A stretch of DNA of 64,000 bases from Micavibrio aeruginosavorus_D (GCF_051245535.1 NZ_CP195303.1:1240001-1304000), one strand, 5' to 3'. Counted from the stretch's first letter, positions 8,473 to 17,283 are shown. Translations and numbers: made by a program. The notes: generated by a model not told the origin, from the letters alone.

Positions 8473-11067
8473 ATGGCAGGCGCGAAGAAACGCACATTGC
8501 GGGACGGCCACAAGAAAGCCCTCGGGCTGGACCAAGACGACTCCGTCCGCGCCACGCGCCAACAGCCCAAACCAAAAATTCCCGATTCCAATCCGTTGCA
8601 GGACCGCTACCAACGTCTGGCCCACCTGCCCGATGCCACGGTGCGCCGGGCCTGGTTCACGCTGGCCCACTTGATGGTCCAGCCGGGATCGACGATCCTC
8701 GATCTGGGCTGTGGTGGCGGCAAGCTCACCTACGCCATGGCGGTGCTGGCGCCGGATATGAAATTTATCGGCATGGATTCCGACACACGCGGCATTCAAT
8801 CCGCGACCAAATCGTGGGACGCTCCCAATCTGGAATTCCGCGATGGCCCGATTGATAACCCCGCCGCCACAGGCATCGGCCCGGTGGATGCGATTATCAA
8901 TTGCTTCACCCTGCATGAAATTTATTCGCGCAATGCGTTCCATGACCGCCCGGTTGTGCAGGCGCTGGAAAACCAGTTCGCGCTGCTGAAACCCGAAGGT
9001 CTCATGCTGATCCGCGATTACGCCAAACCGGACCCGGATGGCTACGTCCTGATGGAAATGCCGGACGTGCAAAGCACGGGCGCAGAATTGCACGAATTGT
9101 CCGAGGCCGATTTGCTCGTCTGGTTCTCCGAACATGCCAGCCCGAACGGCGACCCCGGTTGCGCCGGATTCTTCATCGAAGAATTGCCACCGCGTTTCCC
9201 GCGCACGCGCTTGTTCCGCCTGCCGCACAAATGGGCGTATGAATTCATCATGCGCAAAGATGATTTGAGCAGTTGGGACAGCAACCTGCTCAAGGAATTT
9301 ACATTCTTCACGCAACGCGAATACCGCAAGGCTCTGCGCTCGCTCGGCGCGCGCGTGTATTACTCCGCGCCGCATTGGAACGACGAATATGTGAAGAGCC
9401 GGTTCGAAGGCCACTTCCGCCTGTATGGCGAAGATGGCAAACCGCTCGGCCCACCGCCGACCAGTTTTATCGCCGTTGCGCAAAAGGTTGGCGAACGCCG
9501 CTCCCTGCGCCTGCAGGAACGCCGCCCGTCATCGAAAACCGGATCATCCCTGCGCGTGCAGGCGATGCGGAATGACAATGATGGCCGTTTGGTCGATATC
9601 GTCACACGCGACATCAACATCACCGAAATTTTGCCCTATCGCGTCACCGAAAATGGCGAGCTGAACATTTTCGTTCATCACGGGGTTCCGCGCGGCATCG
9701 TGAATGCCGTTCCGCGGATGGGCCAAGATTTAGATGGCAAAAAATGGTCCGGTCACATGACCGAGGCGATTGCCGTTGAAACCGAAACCGTCACCCATAT
9801 CGGCCCGGATGATGTGAAGGGCGCGGCGCTGTTCGCGCGCGATATGCTGGGCCTGAAACCCATGCCCAACCGCGTGATGGAAAAGGGCCCGGCCGTTTAC
9901 CCCGCCCCCGACTACATCGATGAACGCATCGACACGCTGTATTTGGAAGTTGAAAGCGCCCGCGAAACGCTGGAACCCAAAGTCATCAATGATGATATTG
10001 CCGGGTTCCTCAGCCGTGGGAAAATCGTTGAAATCAGCGCGCAAAGCATCCTGAACGGCATCGCCGTCGGGATGATCCCGAACGCACGGATGGAAATTCA
10101 AATTCTGGCCCTGTACCAGCGTTTGGGGCTGAAGGCCGAAAGCTGGTCCGAATGCCCGCTGATTCTGGAAGAAGCCGATGTGCCCATCACCGATGTGCAT
10201 GATCTGATGGCCAAGATGACCGAAACCGATGGCCGTTACCGCGCCACACGCGGCAGCGCCGGTCAATTGCGCCCGGTTCAATCCATCTTCGTGGATGAAG
10301 GCCAGATCAATGGCGGCGTGGCCGGCCTTGCCGCCCGCGACATGGATTTTATTATCTCCGACGACCAGACGGAAAACATCGCCATCGTGATGCCGCTGCT
10401 GCGCAGCCACTCGGGCGAGGTTCTGGCCGGATACACCACTGAATTCCTGCCCGTGCCGCAGCGGTACAAGGGCAACGGTCTGACCGTTACGGTGCCCAGC
10501 ATCCCCCTGCCCCGCGATATTCGCAGCATGGATGATGCCCGCCACTACATTGCCGATTATATGAAGGTCAAACCGGAACACGTCGCACGCATGGGCGAAA
10601 GCTTCTTCTTGCACATGGGCCTGACCCCGCGCCGCGTCTATCCGTTCGTGATGTCCGGCCCGTTCGGCCAGACCAAAGGCCAGATTCACGGCACGACCAA
10701 CTATTCTCCGCTGAAACAATTGTGGAAGCTGATGTACTGGGATAACTCCATGAGCTTTGCGAAGATCATGTCGAAATCTTACAAATCCCTCTGCGCGGAC
10801 AGTGATTTGAGCCCCGTCTTCTCCTTTTCGAAGAAGATGGCCGAATCCTATGGCAAAAGCCCGATGTCGGCCCACGCCACCGATATGCGTGGCCTTGGCG
10901 GCGGAGCATCGACCAGTGGCGACAGCAGCGCCGCCGGTGGTGGCGACGCCCCGTCTGGCGCCCTGTTACAAGATCAACCGCAGAACAACGACACCACCCA
11001 GCAAAAACGGATGGAACGTCGTGAAAAAGCCCGCGATCAAAACGAAAAGAAACCGATCATAAAATAA
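8473..11067 (+). CDS. Long methyltransferase-fusion protein
   Basis: 864 residues. An SAM-dependent methyltransferase domain spans about 55-300, with LDLGCGGGKLTYAMA as motif I, IGMDSD as motif II and INCFTLHEIYSRN after motif III. The long C-terminal part (about 340-800) is not recognised. It has mixed alpha/beta character, including FVHHGVPRGIVNAVPRMG near 398, and a LTPRRVYPFVM stretch near 715. The last 60 residues are low-complexity Gly/Ser/Gln then a basic tail. It starts 122 bp from divergent comF and is followed 3 bp later by another methyltransferase gene, so the two are probably one operon. The substrate is unknown. Confidence 0.72.
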   Translation: MAGAKKRTLRDGHKKALGLDQDDSVRATRQQPKPKIPDSNPLQDRYQRLAHLPDATVRRAWFTLAHLMVQPGSTILDLGCGGGKLTYAMAVLAPDMKFIGMDSDTRGIQSATKSWDAPNLEFRDGPIDNPAATGIGPVDAIINCFTLHEIYSRNAFHDRPVVQALENQFALLKPEGLMLIRDYAKPDPDGYVLMEMPDVQSTGAELHELSEADLLVWFSEHASPNGDPGCAGFFIEELPPRFPRTRLFRLPHKWAYEFIMRKDDLSSWDSNLLKEFTFFTQREYRKALRSLGARVYYSAPHWNDEYVKSRFEGHFRLYGEDGKPLGPPPTSFIAVAQKVGERRSLRLQERRPSSKTGSSLRVQAMRNDNDGRLVDIVTRDINITEILPYRVTENGELNIFVHHGVPRGIVNAVPRMGQDLDGKKWSGHMTEAIAVETETVTHIGPDDVKGAALFARDMLGLKPMPNRVMEKGPAVYPAPDYIDERIDTLYLEVESARETLEPKVINDDIAGFLSRGKIVEISAQSILNGIAVGMIPNARMEIQILALYQRLGLKAESWSECPLILEEADVPITDVHDLMAKMTETDGRYRATRGSAGQLRPVQSIFVDEGQINGGVAGLAARDMDFIISDDQTENIAIVMPLLRSHSGEVLAGYTTEFLPVPQRYKGNGLTVTVPSIPLPRDIRSMDDARHYIADYMKVKPEHVARMGESFFLHMGLTPRRVYPFVMSGPFGQTKGQIHGTTNYSPLKQLWKLMYWDNSMSFAKIMSKSYKSLCADSDLSPVFSFSKKMAESYGKSPMSAHATDMRGLGGGASTSGDSSAAGGGDAPSGALLQDQPQNNDTTQQKRMERREKARDQNEKKPIIK

Positions 11068-11069
11068 TC

Positions 11070-12005
11070 ATGACGGTTGCATCATCCAAACCCATGAACG
11101 ACATGGCGGTCTTTGACCGCGACCGCGTCCGCGCCAACCGCGACCGCGCCGCGTCTTTTATGATCAACGGGCATAACTTCCTGCATAACCATGCCATGGC
11201 CGTTCTGGCCGACCGGATTATGGATGTGAAACGCACATTCGATACCGTGATTCAAATTGGGGCCGGACCATCGATTGATGCGCTGGACGCCCCCATTCAA
11301 GCGGGCCGCATGGCATCCCCCTTTATCGCCGATTTATCAACGGAATTTTTGAACAACCATTCCGGCCCGCGCGTACAGATGGACGAGGAATTTTTGCCCT
11401 TCGCCCACGAAACGCTGGATCTGGTTCTCGCACCTCTGGGCCTGCACACGGTCAACGACCTGCCCGGCGCGTTGCTGCAAATCCGCAAAAGCCTGAAACC
11501 CGATGGTCTGTTTTTGGGCGCGTTGTTGGGCGGTGAAACATTGTATGAATTGCGTGCCTGCCTGCAGGATGCGGAAATGACCACGCGCGGCGGCATCAGC
11601 CCGCGCATCGCCCCCTTCGCCGACAAACCGCAAATGGGCGGGCTGCTTCAACGCGCGGGCTTTGCTCTGCCCGTTGTGGATTCCGAAATCATCACCGTGA
11701 CCTATGCCGACATGTTCGCCCTGATGCGCGACATTCGCAAAATGGGCGAAGGTAACGCCATTGCCCGCCGCGATACACGCAACCCCGGCCGCGCCATGAT
11801 GATGGAAGCCGCAAAATTATATGCCGAACGCTTTGCGGATGATGATGGCCGCATCCGCGCCAGCTTTGAAATCATCTATCTGATCGGCTGGGCCCCGCAT
11901 GACAGCCAGCAAAAACCCCTGCGCCCCGGCAGTGCGAAGATCCGTCTGGCGGATGCGCTGTCGACAAAAGAAATCGGGGCTGGCGAACCAACCCCGACAT
12001 CGTAA
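11070..12005 (+). CDS. BioC/NDUFAF5-like methyltransferase
   Basis: 311 residues. FDTVIQIGAGPSIDAL (about 58-73) takes the place of motif I. LVLAPLGLHTVNDLPGALLQIRKSLKPDGLFLGALLGGETLYELR is split between a post-II and post-III signature typical of the alphaproteobacterial relatives of mitochondrial NDUFAF5, which are often encoded beside comF and grxC. NDUFAF5 assists complex I assembly by modifying an arginine; whether this bacterial protein does so is inference. The start lies 3 bp after the preceding gene, indicating coupling; the internal ATG at 11094 is an alternative start. Confidence 0.78.
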   Translation: MTVASSKPMNDMAVFDRDRVRANRDRAASFMINGHNFLHNHAMAVLADRIMDVKRTFDTVIQIGAGPSIDALDAPIQAGRMASPFIADLSTEFLNNHSGPRVQMDEEFLPFAHETLDLVLAPLGLHTVNDLPGALLQIRKSLKPDGLFLGALLGGETLYELRACLQDAEMTTRGGISPRIAPFADKPQMGGLLQRAGFALPVVDSEIITVTYADMFALMRDIRKMGEGNAIARRDTRNPGRAMMMEAAKLYAERFADDDGRIRASFEIIYLIGWAPHDSQQKPLRPGSAKIRLADALSTKEIGAGEPTPTS

Positions 12006-12028
12006 TTTCATTGAACAGCAATCGACGA

Positions 12029-12466
12029 TTATTCGTCGCCGCCTTCACGCGGCGGCATCGGCGCTGCGCCGCCACCACCTTGTTGTTGTGAACGGCGGCC
12101 CAATTGACGACGCGGAGCGCCTTGGCCACCGGGCTGCGCATTTCCGCCGCCTTGGTTATGCTGCGGGCGGTTGCCGCCACCTTGGTGACCTTCAACCATG
12201 TTACCGGCATTGTCGTCATCTTCCGGGCCATTGTCGCGGCGGCGGGATGAACGGTGCGGCGGGATCGGCAGCGGGCGTGACGCCATCTGGTCCCGTTCGC
12301 TGGTTGCGATTTCAATTTCCAGACGGGCGGCAATTTTGCGCAGTTCGTGGATCGCTTCCTGCAGCTTCTCACGCGCATCCAGATCTTTTTTGTTTCCGGC
12401 CCAGGTTTCATAAACCTTGATGCAAGTGTCTGCTGTATCGCGCAAGCGTTTGTCGATTTCGTCCAT
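12029..12466 (-). CDS. Small protein with helical head and disordered basic tail
   Basis: 145 residues from the ATG at 12466, which has TAGGAGTT at proper spacing. Residues 1-62 look alpha-helical and amphipathic (MDEIDKRLRDTADTCIKVYE, then HELRKIAARLEIEIA). From about 63 it is rich in Arg, Gly, Gln, Pro and Asn with repeated QGGG and GGN units, so probably disordered and able to bind nucleic acid. The family is not recognised. It is convergent with the methyltransferase operon. Confidence 0.6.
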   Translation of the reverse strand: MDEIDKRLRDTADTCIKVYETWAGNKKDLDAREKLQEAIHELRKIAARLEIEIATSERDQMASRPLPIPPHRSSRRRDNGPEDDDNAGNMVEGHQGGGNRPQHNQGGGNAQPGGQGAPRRQLGRRSQQQGGGGAAPMPPREGGDE

Positions 12467-12600
12467 ACCCTGAACTCCTAAATTGTCTGGGGAAAAAGGC
12501 CCGGGCGCATATGCCGGGGTCCTTGGAAAGATAAGGAACAATACCTGTCCCCACGTTAAATCGCAAGGGTTTCACCCTGCCGATTATCCCTGCCCGCCGC

Positions 12601-12670
12601 CGTCACCCCGGCGGAGGCCGGGGTCTTCGTCCATTATGGCTGGAAGATCCCGGCTTTCGCCGGGATGACG
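12601..12670. repeat. Intergenic palindromic repeat, copy 2
   Basis: A 70-bp element with the same two-hairpin plan as the copy at 1307: CGTCACCCCGGCGGAGGCCGGGG on the left and CCCGGCTTTCGCCGGG with ATGACG on the right. It lies just downstream of guaC, where it could also affect transcript ends. Confidence 0.8.
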
Positions 12671-12685
12671 CCTAAAGTACGGGAA

Positions 12686-13732
12686 TTAGCTTTGGCCAAA
12701 GATGTTGTTAATTTGCTGGCCCACACGGACAAAAGTCGTGCGTTTTGACAATTCCTTCAGCTTTGTCGCACCGACATAGGTGCAGGCCGAGCGGATGCCG
12801 CCCAGAATATCCTGCAACGACTCGGTCACGTCGCCACGATACGGAACGCGCACGGTCTTGCCTTCGCTGGCGCGATATTTGGCAACGCCGCCGACATGTT
12901 TCTTCATCGCGGTGTCGCTGCTCATGCCATAGAAGGTCACGAATCTTTGGCCGTCGTTATCAACAACGTCGCCTTCGCATTGATCATGCCCGGCCAGCAT
13001 ACCGCCCAGCATAACGAAGTCAGATCCCGCGCCAAACGCTTTGGCCAGATCGCCCGGAACCGTGCAGCCACCATCGCCGCACACCAGACCGCCCAGACCG
13101 TGCGCCGCATCGGCGCATTCGATAATGGCGGAGAGTTGCGGATACCCAACGCCGGTCATTTTACGCGTCGTGCAAACGCTGCCCGGGCCAATGCCGACCT
13201 TCACCACATCCGCACCGGACAGGATCAGTTCTTCGGTCATTTCACCGGTAACAACGTTGCCCGCCATGATGGTCGTGGTCGGCAGTTTTTCGCGCATGCG
13301 CTTGATAAAATCAACGAACGGCTGGGAATACCCGTTGGCCACATCAATGCACAAACGGTCCAGTTTCGCGCCCGCAGGGGTTTTCAGGAACGCTTCCAGC
13401 TTTTCCTGGTCCTTCTCGCTGACGCCGATGCTGTACCATGCGTTGGCGGATTCAGCCGTGCCGAAAAATTCAACCAGTTGATCCACCGCATAATGTTTAT
13501 GCAAGGCCGCGGTCAGGCCATCGCCCTGCGCGTGGAATGCACGGGCCATCGCCATCGTGCCAACACCGTCCATGTTCGCGGCAATCACCGGAATGCCATG
13601 GAACGATTTCTTGCTCCATTTGAAATCATAATCGCGGCGAATATCAACATCGCGGCGGCTGGCCAAGGTGGAGCGTTTCGGACGGATCAAAACGTCTTTG
13701 AAATCCAGCTTAATGTCTTCTTCGATACGCAT
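12686..13732 (-). CDS. guaC: GMP reductase
   Basis: A 348-residue TIM-barrel enzyme that converts GMP to IMP with NADPH, releasing ammonia in purine salvage. LDFKDVLIRPKRSTL at the N-terminus, the catalytic cysteine in VGIGPGSVCTTR near residue 186, and GDGGCTVPGDLAKAFGAGSDFVMLGG distinguish GuaC from IMP dehydrogenase, which would be longer and carry CBS domains. The length equals that of characterised GuaC proteins (about 347). It is followed by a palindromic repeat and preceded by a DUF1192 gene on the same strand 34 bp upstream. Confidence 0.95.
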   Translation of the reverse strand: MRIEEDIKLDFKDVLIRPKRSTLASRRDVDIRRDYDFKWSKKSFHGIPVIAANMDGVGTMAMARAFHAQGDGLTAALHKHYAVDQLVEFFGTAESANAWYSIGVSEKDQEKLEAFLKTPAGAKLDRLCIDVANGYSQPFVDFIKRMREKLPTTTIMAGNVVTGEMTEELILSGADVVKVGIGPGSVCTTRKMTGVGYPQLSAIIECADAAHGLGGLVCGDGGCTVPGDLAKAFGAGSDFVMLGGMLAGHDQCEGDVVDNDGQRFVTFYGMSSDTAMKKHVGGVAKYRASEGKTVRVPYRGDVTESLQDILGGIRSACTYVGATKLKELSKRTTFVRVGQQINNIFGQS

Positions 13733-13766
13733 GATGTATTACCCTCTATCGTTACGCGCGGATTGT

Positions 13767-13952
13767 TCAGGATTTAAAAAAGGACGACGCGGCATCGCGC
13801 ACAGCAACCTTGCGCTTGATTTCGCTTTCGGCCCGTTCAATTTCGGTTTGGAGATCGGAGATATAGGTGTGCAGCTCCTCGATCGAGAGGGGCTCCAGGT
13901 TCTTCTTCTGCGCGCCGGGTTTTTTCCGGGGCTCGAGATCATCATCAAACAT
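13767..13952 (-). CDS. DUF1192 family small protein
   Basis: A 61-residue acidic-then-coiled-coil protein containing LSIEELHTYISDLQTEIERAES, the hallmark of DUF1192. The C-terminal SSFFKS matches the usual F-rich end of the family. The function is unknown. In alphaproteobacteria these small genes are commonly divergent from a quinone oxidoreductase gene, as here. Confidence 0.85.
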   Translation of the reverse strand: MFDDDLEPRKKPGAQKKNLEPLSIEELHTYISDLQTEIERAESEIKRKVAVRDAASSFFKS

Positions 13953-14024
13953 GGTTCAAAACCGGGTGTTTCACCGTTAATATGGGCGTTCCGGTGGCAC
14001 ACCATAAGGCAAACAGGGACGCGA

Positions 14025-15002
14025 ATGCAACAAAACATGAAAGCCGTGGAAATTCAGGGGTTTGGCACCCCCGACGTCCTGAAAATCGCCCCCCGTCCGG
14101 TCCCAAACCCGATTCAGGGGGAGGTTTTGATCCGCGTTCATGCCGCCGGGGTTAACCGCCCGGACCTGCTCCAGCGCATTGGAAAATACCCGCCCCCGCC
14201 GGGGGCCAGCGATATTCCGGGGCTGGAGGTCGCGGGCGAGATCGTTGAAAGCCACCACCCCGATTGGGGCGTGGGCGACCGGGTGTGCGCTCTGCTAGCC
14301 GGGGGCGGCTATGCCGAATATGCGGTCGTGCCCGGCGGGCAATGCCTGCCCGTTCCACACGGGCTGAATATGGTGCAGGCCGCCGCCCTGCCCGAAACAA
14401 TGTTCACGGTGTGGAACAATGTTTTTGTACGCGGGCATTTAAAGGCGGGCGAAACATTGTTGGTCCACGGTGGATCATCCGGCATCGGCACCACCGCCAT
14501 TCAAATGGCCAAAGCGTTAGGCGCACGCGTTGTTATCACTGCGGGCCATGACGATAAATGCGCCGCCTGTATCACACTGGGCGCGGATATCGCCATCAAT
14601 TACAAGACGCAGGATTTCGTCACCGAAATTGCAAAAATCGGCGGCGTCGATGTCATCCTCGATATGGTCGGGGGCGATTACGTGCCGCGCAATTTGGAGT
14701 GCCTGAAACTGGATGGCCGCCATGTCAGCATCGCCAGCATGAACGGCGCAAAAGCCGAAATCGACATCCGCACCATCATGCAAAAGCGCATCATCATGAC
14801 CGGGTCCACCCTGCGCCCGCGCAGTGTGGCGGAAAAATCCGCCCTCGCCCACGGCCTGCGCACCACCATCTGGCCCTTAATTGAAGCCGGAAAAATCACC
14901 CCGTTGATCCACGCCACCTTCCCGTTGGCTGACGCCGCCAAAGCCCATGAACTGTTGGAATCCGGGGATATGGCGGGCAAAATCGTCCTGACCGTCATTT
15001 AA
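14025..15002 (+). CDS. NAD(P)H:quinone oxidoreductase, zinc-independent MDR family
   Basis: 325 residues from the ATG at 14025, which follows CAGGGA. GVNRPDLLQRIGKYPPPPG and PGLEVAGEI are typical of the PIG3/QOR subgroup of medium-chain dehydrogenase/reductases. The nucleotide-binding motif LVHGGSSGIGTTAIQMAKALGA is split over about 147-168. Zinc-ligand cysteines of alcohol dehydrogenases are absent. It probably reduces quinones or reactive aldehydes with NADPH. Reading further upstream would overlap the DUF1192 gene and is not supported. Confidence 0.88.
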   Translation: MQQNMKAVEIQGFGTPDVLKIAPRPVPNPIQGEVLIRVHAAGVNRPDLLQRIGKYPPPPGASDIPGLEVAGEIVESHHPDWGVGDRVCALLAGGGYAEYAVVPGGQCLPVPHGLNMVQAAALPETMFTVWNNVFVRGHLKAGETLLVHGGSSGIGTTAIQMAKALGARVVITAGHDDKCAACITLGADIAINYKTQDFVTEIAKIGGVDVILDMVGGDYVPRNLECLKLDGRHVSIASMNGAKAEIDIRTIMQKRIIMTGSTLRPRSVAEKSALAHGLRTTIWPLIEAGKITPLIHATFPLADAAKAHELLESGDMAGKIVLTVI

Positions 15003-15040
15003 TTTTGACATAAAACAACCCCCTGCCGTATAAAAGCACC

Positions 15041-15694
15041 ATGGATTTCAATGGTGTGAAAAACGTAGACAGCTTTGCCGCCCTGTCCGATGAACATTTC
15101 GGAGATGGCGTTCGCGCCGCGCGTTTTCCGCGCCAGATCTCCGGCGATTTTGAAAAAGTGGCGCGCAACCTGCTCAGCCAATCCAAATTTTCCCAGAGCC
15201 GCGACGTGCATCATTACACCGCCGATGAAGTTCGCCATTACGCGCAGGACCGCCTCAAACCATCATTGATGAACATGTTCCGCGTCAGTGCCGGTGAACG
15301 CACCGCACTGGACATCATGGTGCGTGATATCGATGATCTGGAACGCCACGGGTATGATTACTATCTGCTCCGCATCGTCGGCGAGTCCGGGTATGAGAAC
15401 AAAGACATCACGACATTCCATTGCGACGGCAACCCCGCCGATCCGGAAACGCATCACCGTGTTATCCTGTCCTGTTACCACGGGCCCGTGACCGAGTTTA
15501 TCGACAATGCGGACGCCATATATATGGGCAACAGCCTGTACCGCGCCAAGCCGGGTGCGACCATCCATCGTTTCAACAATGGCGATATCTGGACCCAATC
15601 CCCGGCGAATACCGCCCGGGCCGAGGCCTTCATTCACCGCGGTCCGCCCGTGAATACCCTGCGCATGCTGTTAACCGCCGCGCGGCCCATGTAG
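15041..15694 (+). CDS. Hypothetical protein, possibly DUF1826-like
   Basis: 217 residues, no signal peptide or membrane helix. The centre contains DITTFHCDGNPADPETHRVI-like sequence with an H-x-D pair, and PGATIHRFNNGDIWTQSP near the C-terminus places a second His. The arrangement resembles a small double-stranded beta-helix (2-oxoglutarate-oxygenase-like) fold as in DUF1826, but this is a weak by-eye match. It follows the oxidoreductase by 38 bp and precedes trcR by about 150 bp. Confidence 0.6.
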   Translation: MDFNGVKNVDSFAALSDEHFGDGVRAARFPRQISGDFEKVARNLLSQSKFSQSRDVHHYTADEVRHYAQDRLKPSLMNMFRVSAGERTALDIMVRDIDDLERHGYDYYLLRIVGESGYENKDITTFHCDGNPADPETHHRVILSCYHGPVTEFIDNADAIYMGNSLYRAKPGATIHRFNNGDIWTQSPANTARAEAFIHRGPPVNTLRMLLTAARPM

Positions 15695-15810
15695 CATTGC
15701 AGTAATTATGTAAAAATATAAAAGCTGGCGATTCCCCCCGCCCTGCCTTATAGTCTTCGCTATTCCCGATAGCTTGAGATTTTAGCATCGAGAGTGGGCC
15801 TCTGAAACAC

Positions 15811-15836
15811 GGGGTCGCGCTACAGGACCCCTTTTT
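15811..15836 (+). promoter_or_regulatory. Terminator-like hairpin in the trcR leader
   Basis: GGGGTC at 15811-15816 pairs with GACCCC at 15826-15831 around a 9-nt loop, and TTTTT follows at once. The GGAG ribosome-binding site is at 15837-15840 and the trcR ATG at 15848. It has the form of an intrinsic terminator placed immediately before the translation start, so it could act as an attenuator or could end the upstream transcript. Confidence 0.5.
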
Positions 15837-15847
15837 GGAGATTTAAG

Positions 15848-16537
15848 ATGGTTGAAAAACACGTTGTATCCGGCTTGCTGATGCCGAAGGCGACCGCCGT
15901 ATGGATGATTGAAAACACCCTGCTGACCTTTGGCCAGATTGCCGATTTCACCGGTCTGCACGAAATTGAAATTCAGGCCCTGGCCGACGAAGAAGTGGGC
16001 CGCGGCATCGTTGGCCGTAACCCGGTCGAAAACCATGAGCTGACCCAGGATGAACTGGACAAAGCGACAGCGAATTCCGACTACCGCATGCGCATGGCCC
16101 GCACCGATCTGCCGACCGTGAAACTGCGCGCCAAGGGCCCGCGTTACACCCCGGTATCCAAACGCGCCGACAAGCCGGATGCGATTGCCTATATCCTGAA
16201 ACACCACCCGGAAATCAGCGACGCGCAAATCTGCAAACTGGTTGGCACGACGAAGCCGACGATTGATGCCGTGCGCACCAGGTCCCACCCGAACAGCGCG
16301 AACCTGCGCCCGCGTCACCCGGTTGATCTGGGCCTGTGCACCTATGCCGAACTGGAAGGCGCTTTGAAAAAAGGCCTGAAAGCCGCCGGTAAAGACGTCG
16401 GTGAAATCGAAGCCCAGAAACAGAAAATGTACGAAAGCCAAGAAAAAGACGAAAGCGCGGACAATTCATCCGGCTTCGACTTCTCCAACTTCGTCAGCAA
16501 GACGGGCACGGGTACGGATAACAATTCCGGCGAATAA
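15848..16537 (+). CDS. trcR: TrcR (DUF1013) cell-cycle transcriptional regulator
   Basis: 229 residues. The family signature is MPKATAVWMIENTLLTFGQI at 12-31, then GRGIVGRNPVENHELTQDEL, and a helix-turn-helix-like KHHPEISDAQICKLVGTTKPTID near 118-140. DUF1013 proteins are nearly confined to Alphaproteobacteria, where TrcR is reported as a transcription-associated cell-cycle regulator. The C-terminal 40 residues are charged and probably disordered. It has its own strong GGAG site, a hairpin in its leader and a clear terminator downstream. Confidence 0.92.
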   Translation: MVEKHVVSGLLMPKATAVWMIENTLLTFGQIADFTGLHEIEIQALADEEVGRGIVGRNPVENHELTQDELDKATANSDYRMRMARTDLPTVKLRAKGPRYTPVSKRADKPDAIAYILKHHPEISDAQICKLVGTTKPTIDAVRTRSHPNSANLRPRHPVDLGLCTYAELEGALKKGLKAAGKDVGEIEAQKQKMYESQEKDESADNSSGFDFSNFVSKTGTGTDNNSGE

Positions 16538-16560
16538 TCTTTATCGCCCCCCAAATATAA

Positions 16561-16589
16561 AAAAGCCCGCCAGAACCGGCGGGCTTTTT
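16561..16589 (+). terminator. Intrinsic terminator after trcR
   Basis: GCCCGCC at 16565-16571 pairs with GGCGGGC at 16578-16584 around AGAACC, flanked by an A-run and a TTTTTC tract. The symmetry could also end the convergent DUF465 transcript. Confidence 0.9.
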
Positions 16590-16610
16590 CTTTCATTCGG
16601 ATGAGCGTTG

Positions 16611-16805
16611 TCAGGACGCTTGCCTCAGCTCTTCCATCTCATCCTTCAATCTCAGTTTTTCCATCTTTAACCGCCTCGCCTCGGTATCGGTGAAGGCCGG
16701 GTGCTTATTCGCCTCATCCAGCCTGCGACAAATCTGCGCGTGGCGGGTTTGTAAAGATTCCAAACGGCTTTTCATTGCACCGGACAATTCACGTTCTTGA
16801 GACAT
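16611..16805 (-). CDS. DUF465 (YdcH-like) small coiled-coil protein
   Basis: 64 residues with LQTRHAQICRRLDEANKHP followed by DTEARRLKMEKLRLKDEMEE, matching the short DUF465 pattern of a two-helix hairpin. The function is unknown. The gene is monocistronic and convergent with trcR across the shared terminator. Confidence 0.87.
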   Translation of the reverse strand: MSQERELSGAMKSRLESLQTRHAQICRRLDEANKHPAFTDTEARRLKMEKLRLKDEMEELRQAS

Positions 16806-17104
16806 GCATCAAACTCCCTCTTTCAACATCTATGACATCTATTCGCACACCAAACGATCTAGGGTTTTTCAGACCCCTGACCAAGCTGTACTTACGGGCC
16901 ATCCCCCGGCCCGAGCCCCGCCTATCCCTTTTGCAACAGGTAAAGAAAACCCCCGGGCCAATCGCCATGCCGCGAAACCACCCGGGGGAATTCGTCTTTA
17001 TCCGTTTTCAAGAATAACCAGAGCCATAAGATTCAGTATCGCATTGCCGCATTAAAAAACGTTTAAGCGCGCAAGCATTTGTATTTCCCATTGAAACATC
17101 ACAT

Positions 17105-17250
17105 AAAAAAATCAACCAGTCCCCATTTCTGGGGCACTGGTTGAGCAGGTGTTTGTGTGTGAGGAGGAACAAGATATTCCCAGTTCTTATCCTACACCGA
17201 GCCTCGTTAACGCCCGTTAAACTTTAGATAAAATTTGATGTATCTCCCCG
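17105..17250 (-). ncRNA. Candidate trans-acting small RNA
   Basis: On the minus strand, a hairpin of TCAACCAGT plus CCCC/GGGG arms (17112-17144) is followed by seven U residues, a textbook intrinsic terminator with no gene upstream to serve except through another terminator at 17284-17319. The preceding minus-strand sequence contains TTCCTCCTCACACACAAACA, an unpaired C-rich anti-ribosome-binding-site motif like those used by many alphaproteobacterial small RNAs. The 5' end is a guess; no clear promoter was fixed. The T-run on the other strand is absent. Confidence 0.42.
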
Positions 17251-17252
17251 TC

Positions 17253-17280
17253 CGTCATTCCCGCGAAGGCGGGAATGACG
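17253..17280. repeat. Single palindromic repeat unit
   Basis: CGTCATTCCCGCG...CGGGAATGACG forms one near-perfect hairpin, a single unit of the element found in two-unit form elsewhere. It sits just downstream of the aldehyde dehydrogenase terminator. Confidence 0.8.
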
Positions 17281-17283
17281 GTA

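Noticed and set aside
9730..10875. 381-codon minus-strand frame
   Set aside because: Antisense to the long methyltransferase fusion gene. It is low-complexity and rich in His, Gly and Phe, as expected for a GC-rich shadow frame.
16775..17017. 80-codon plus-strand frame after trcR
   Set aside because: It overlaps the DUF465 gene start and carries proline-rich, non-family sequence.
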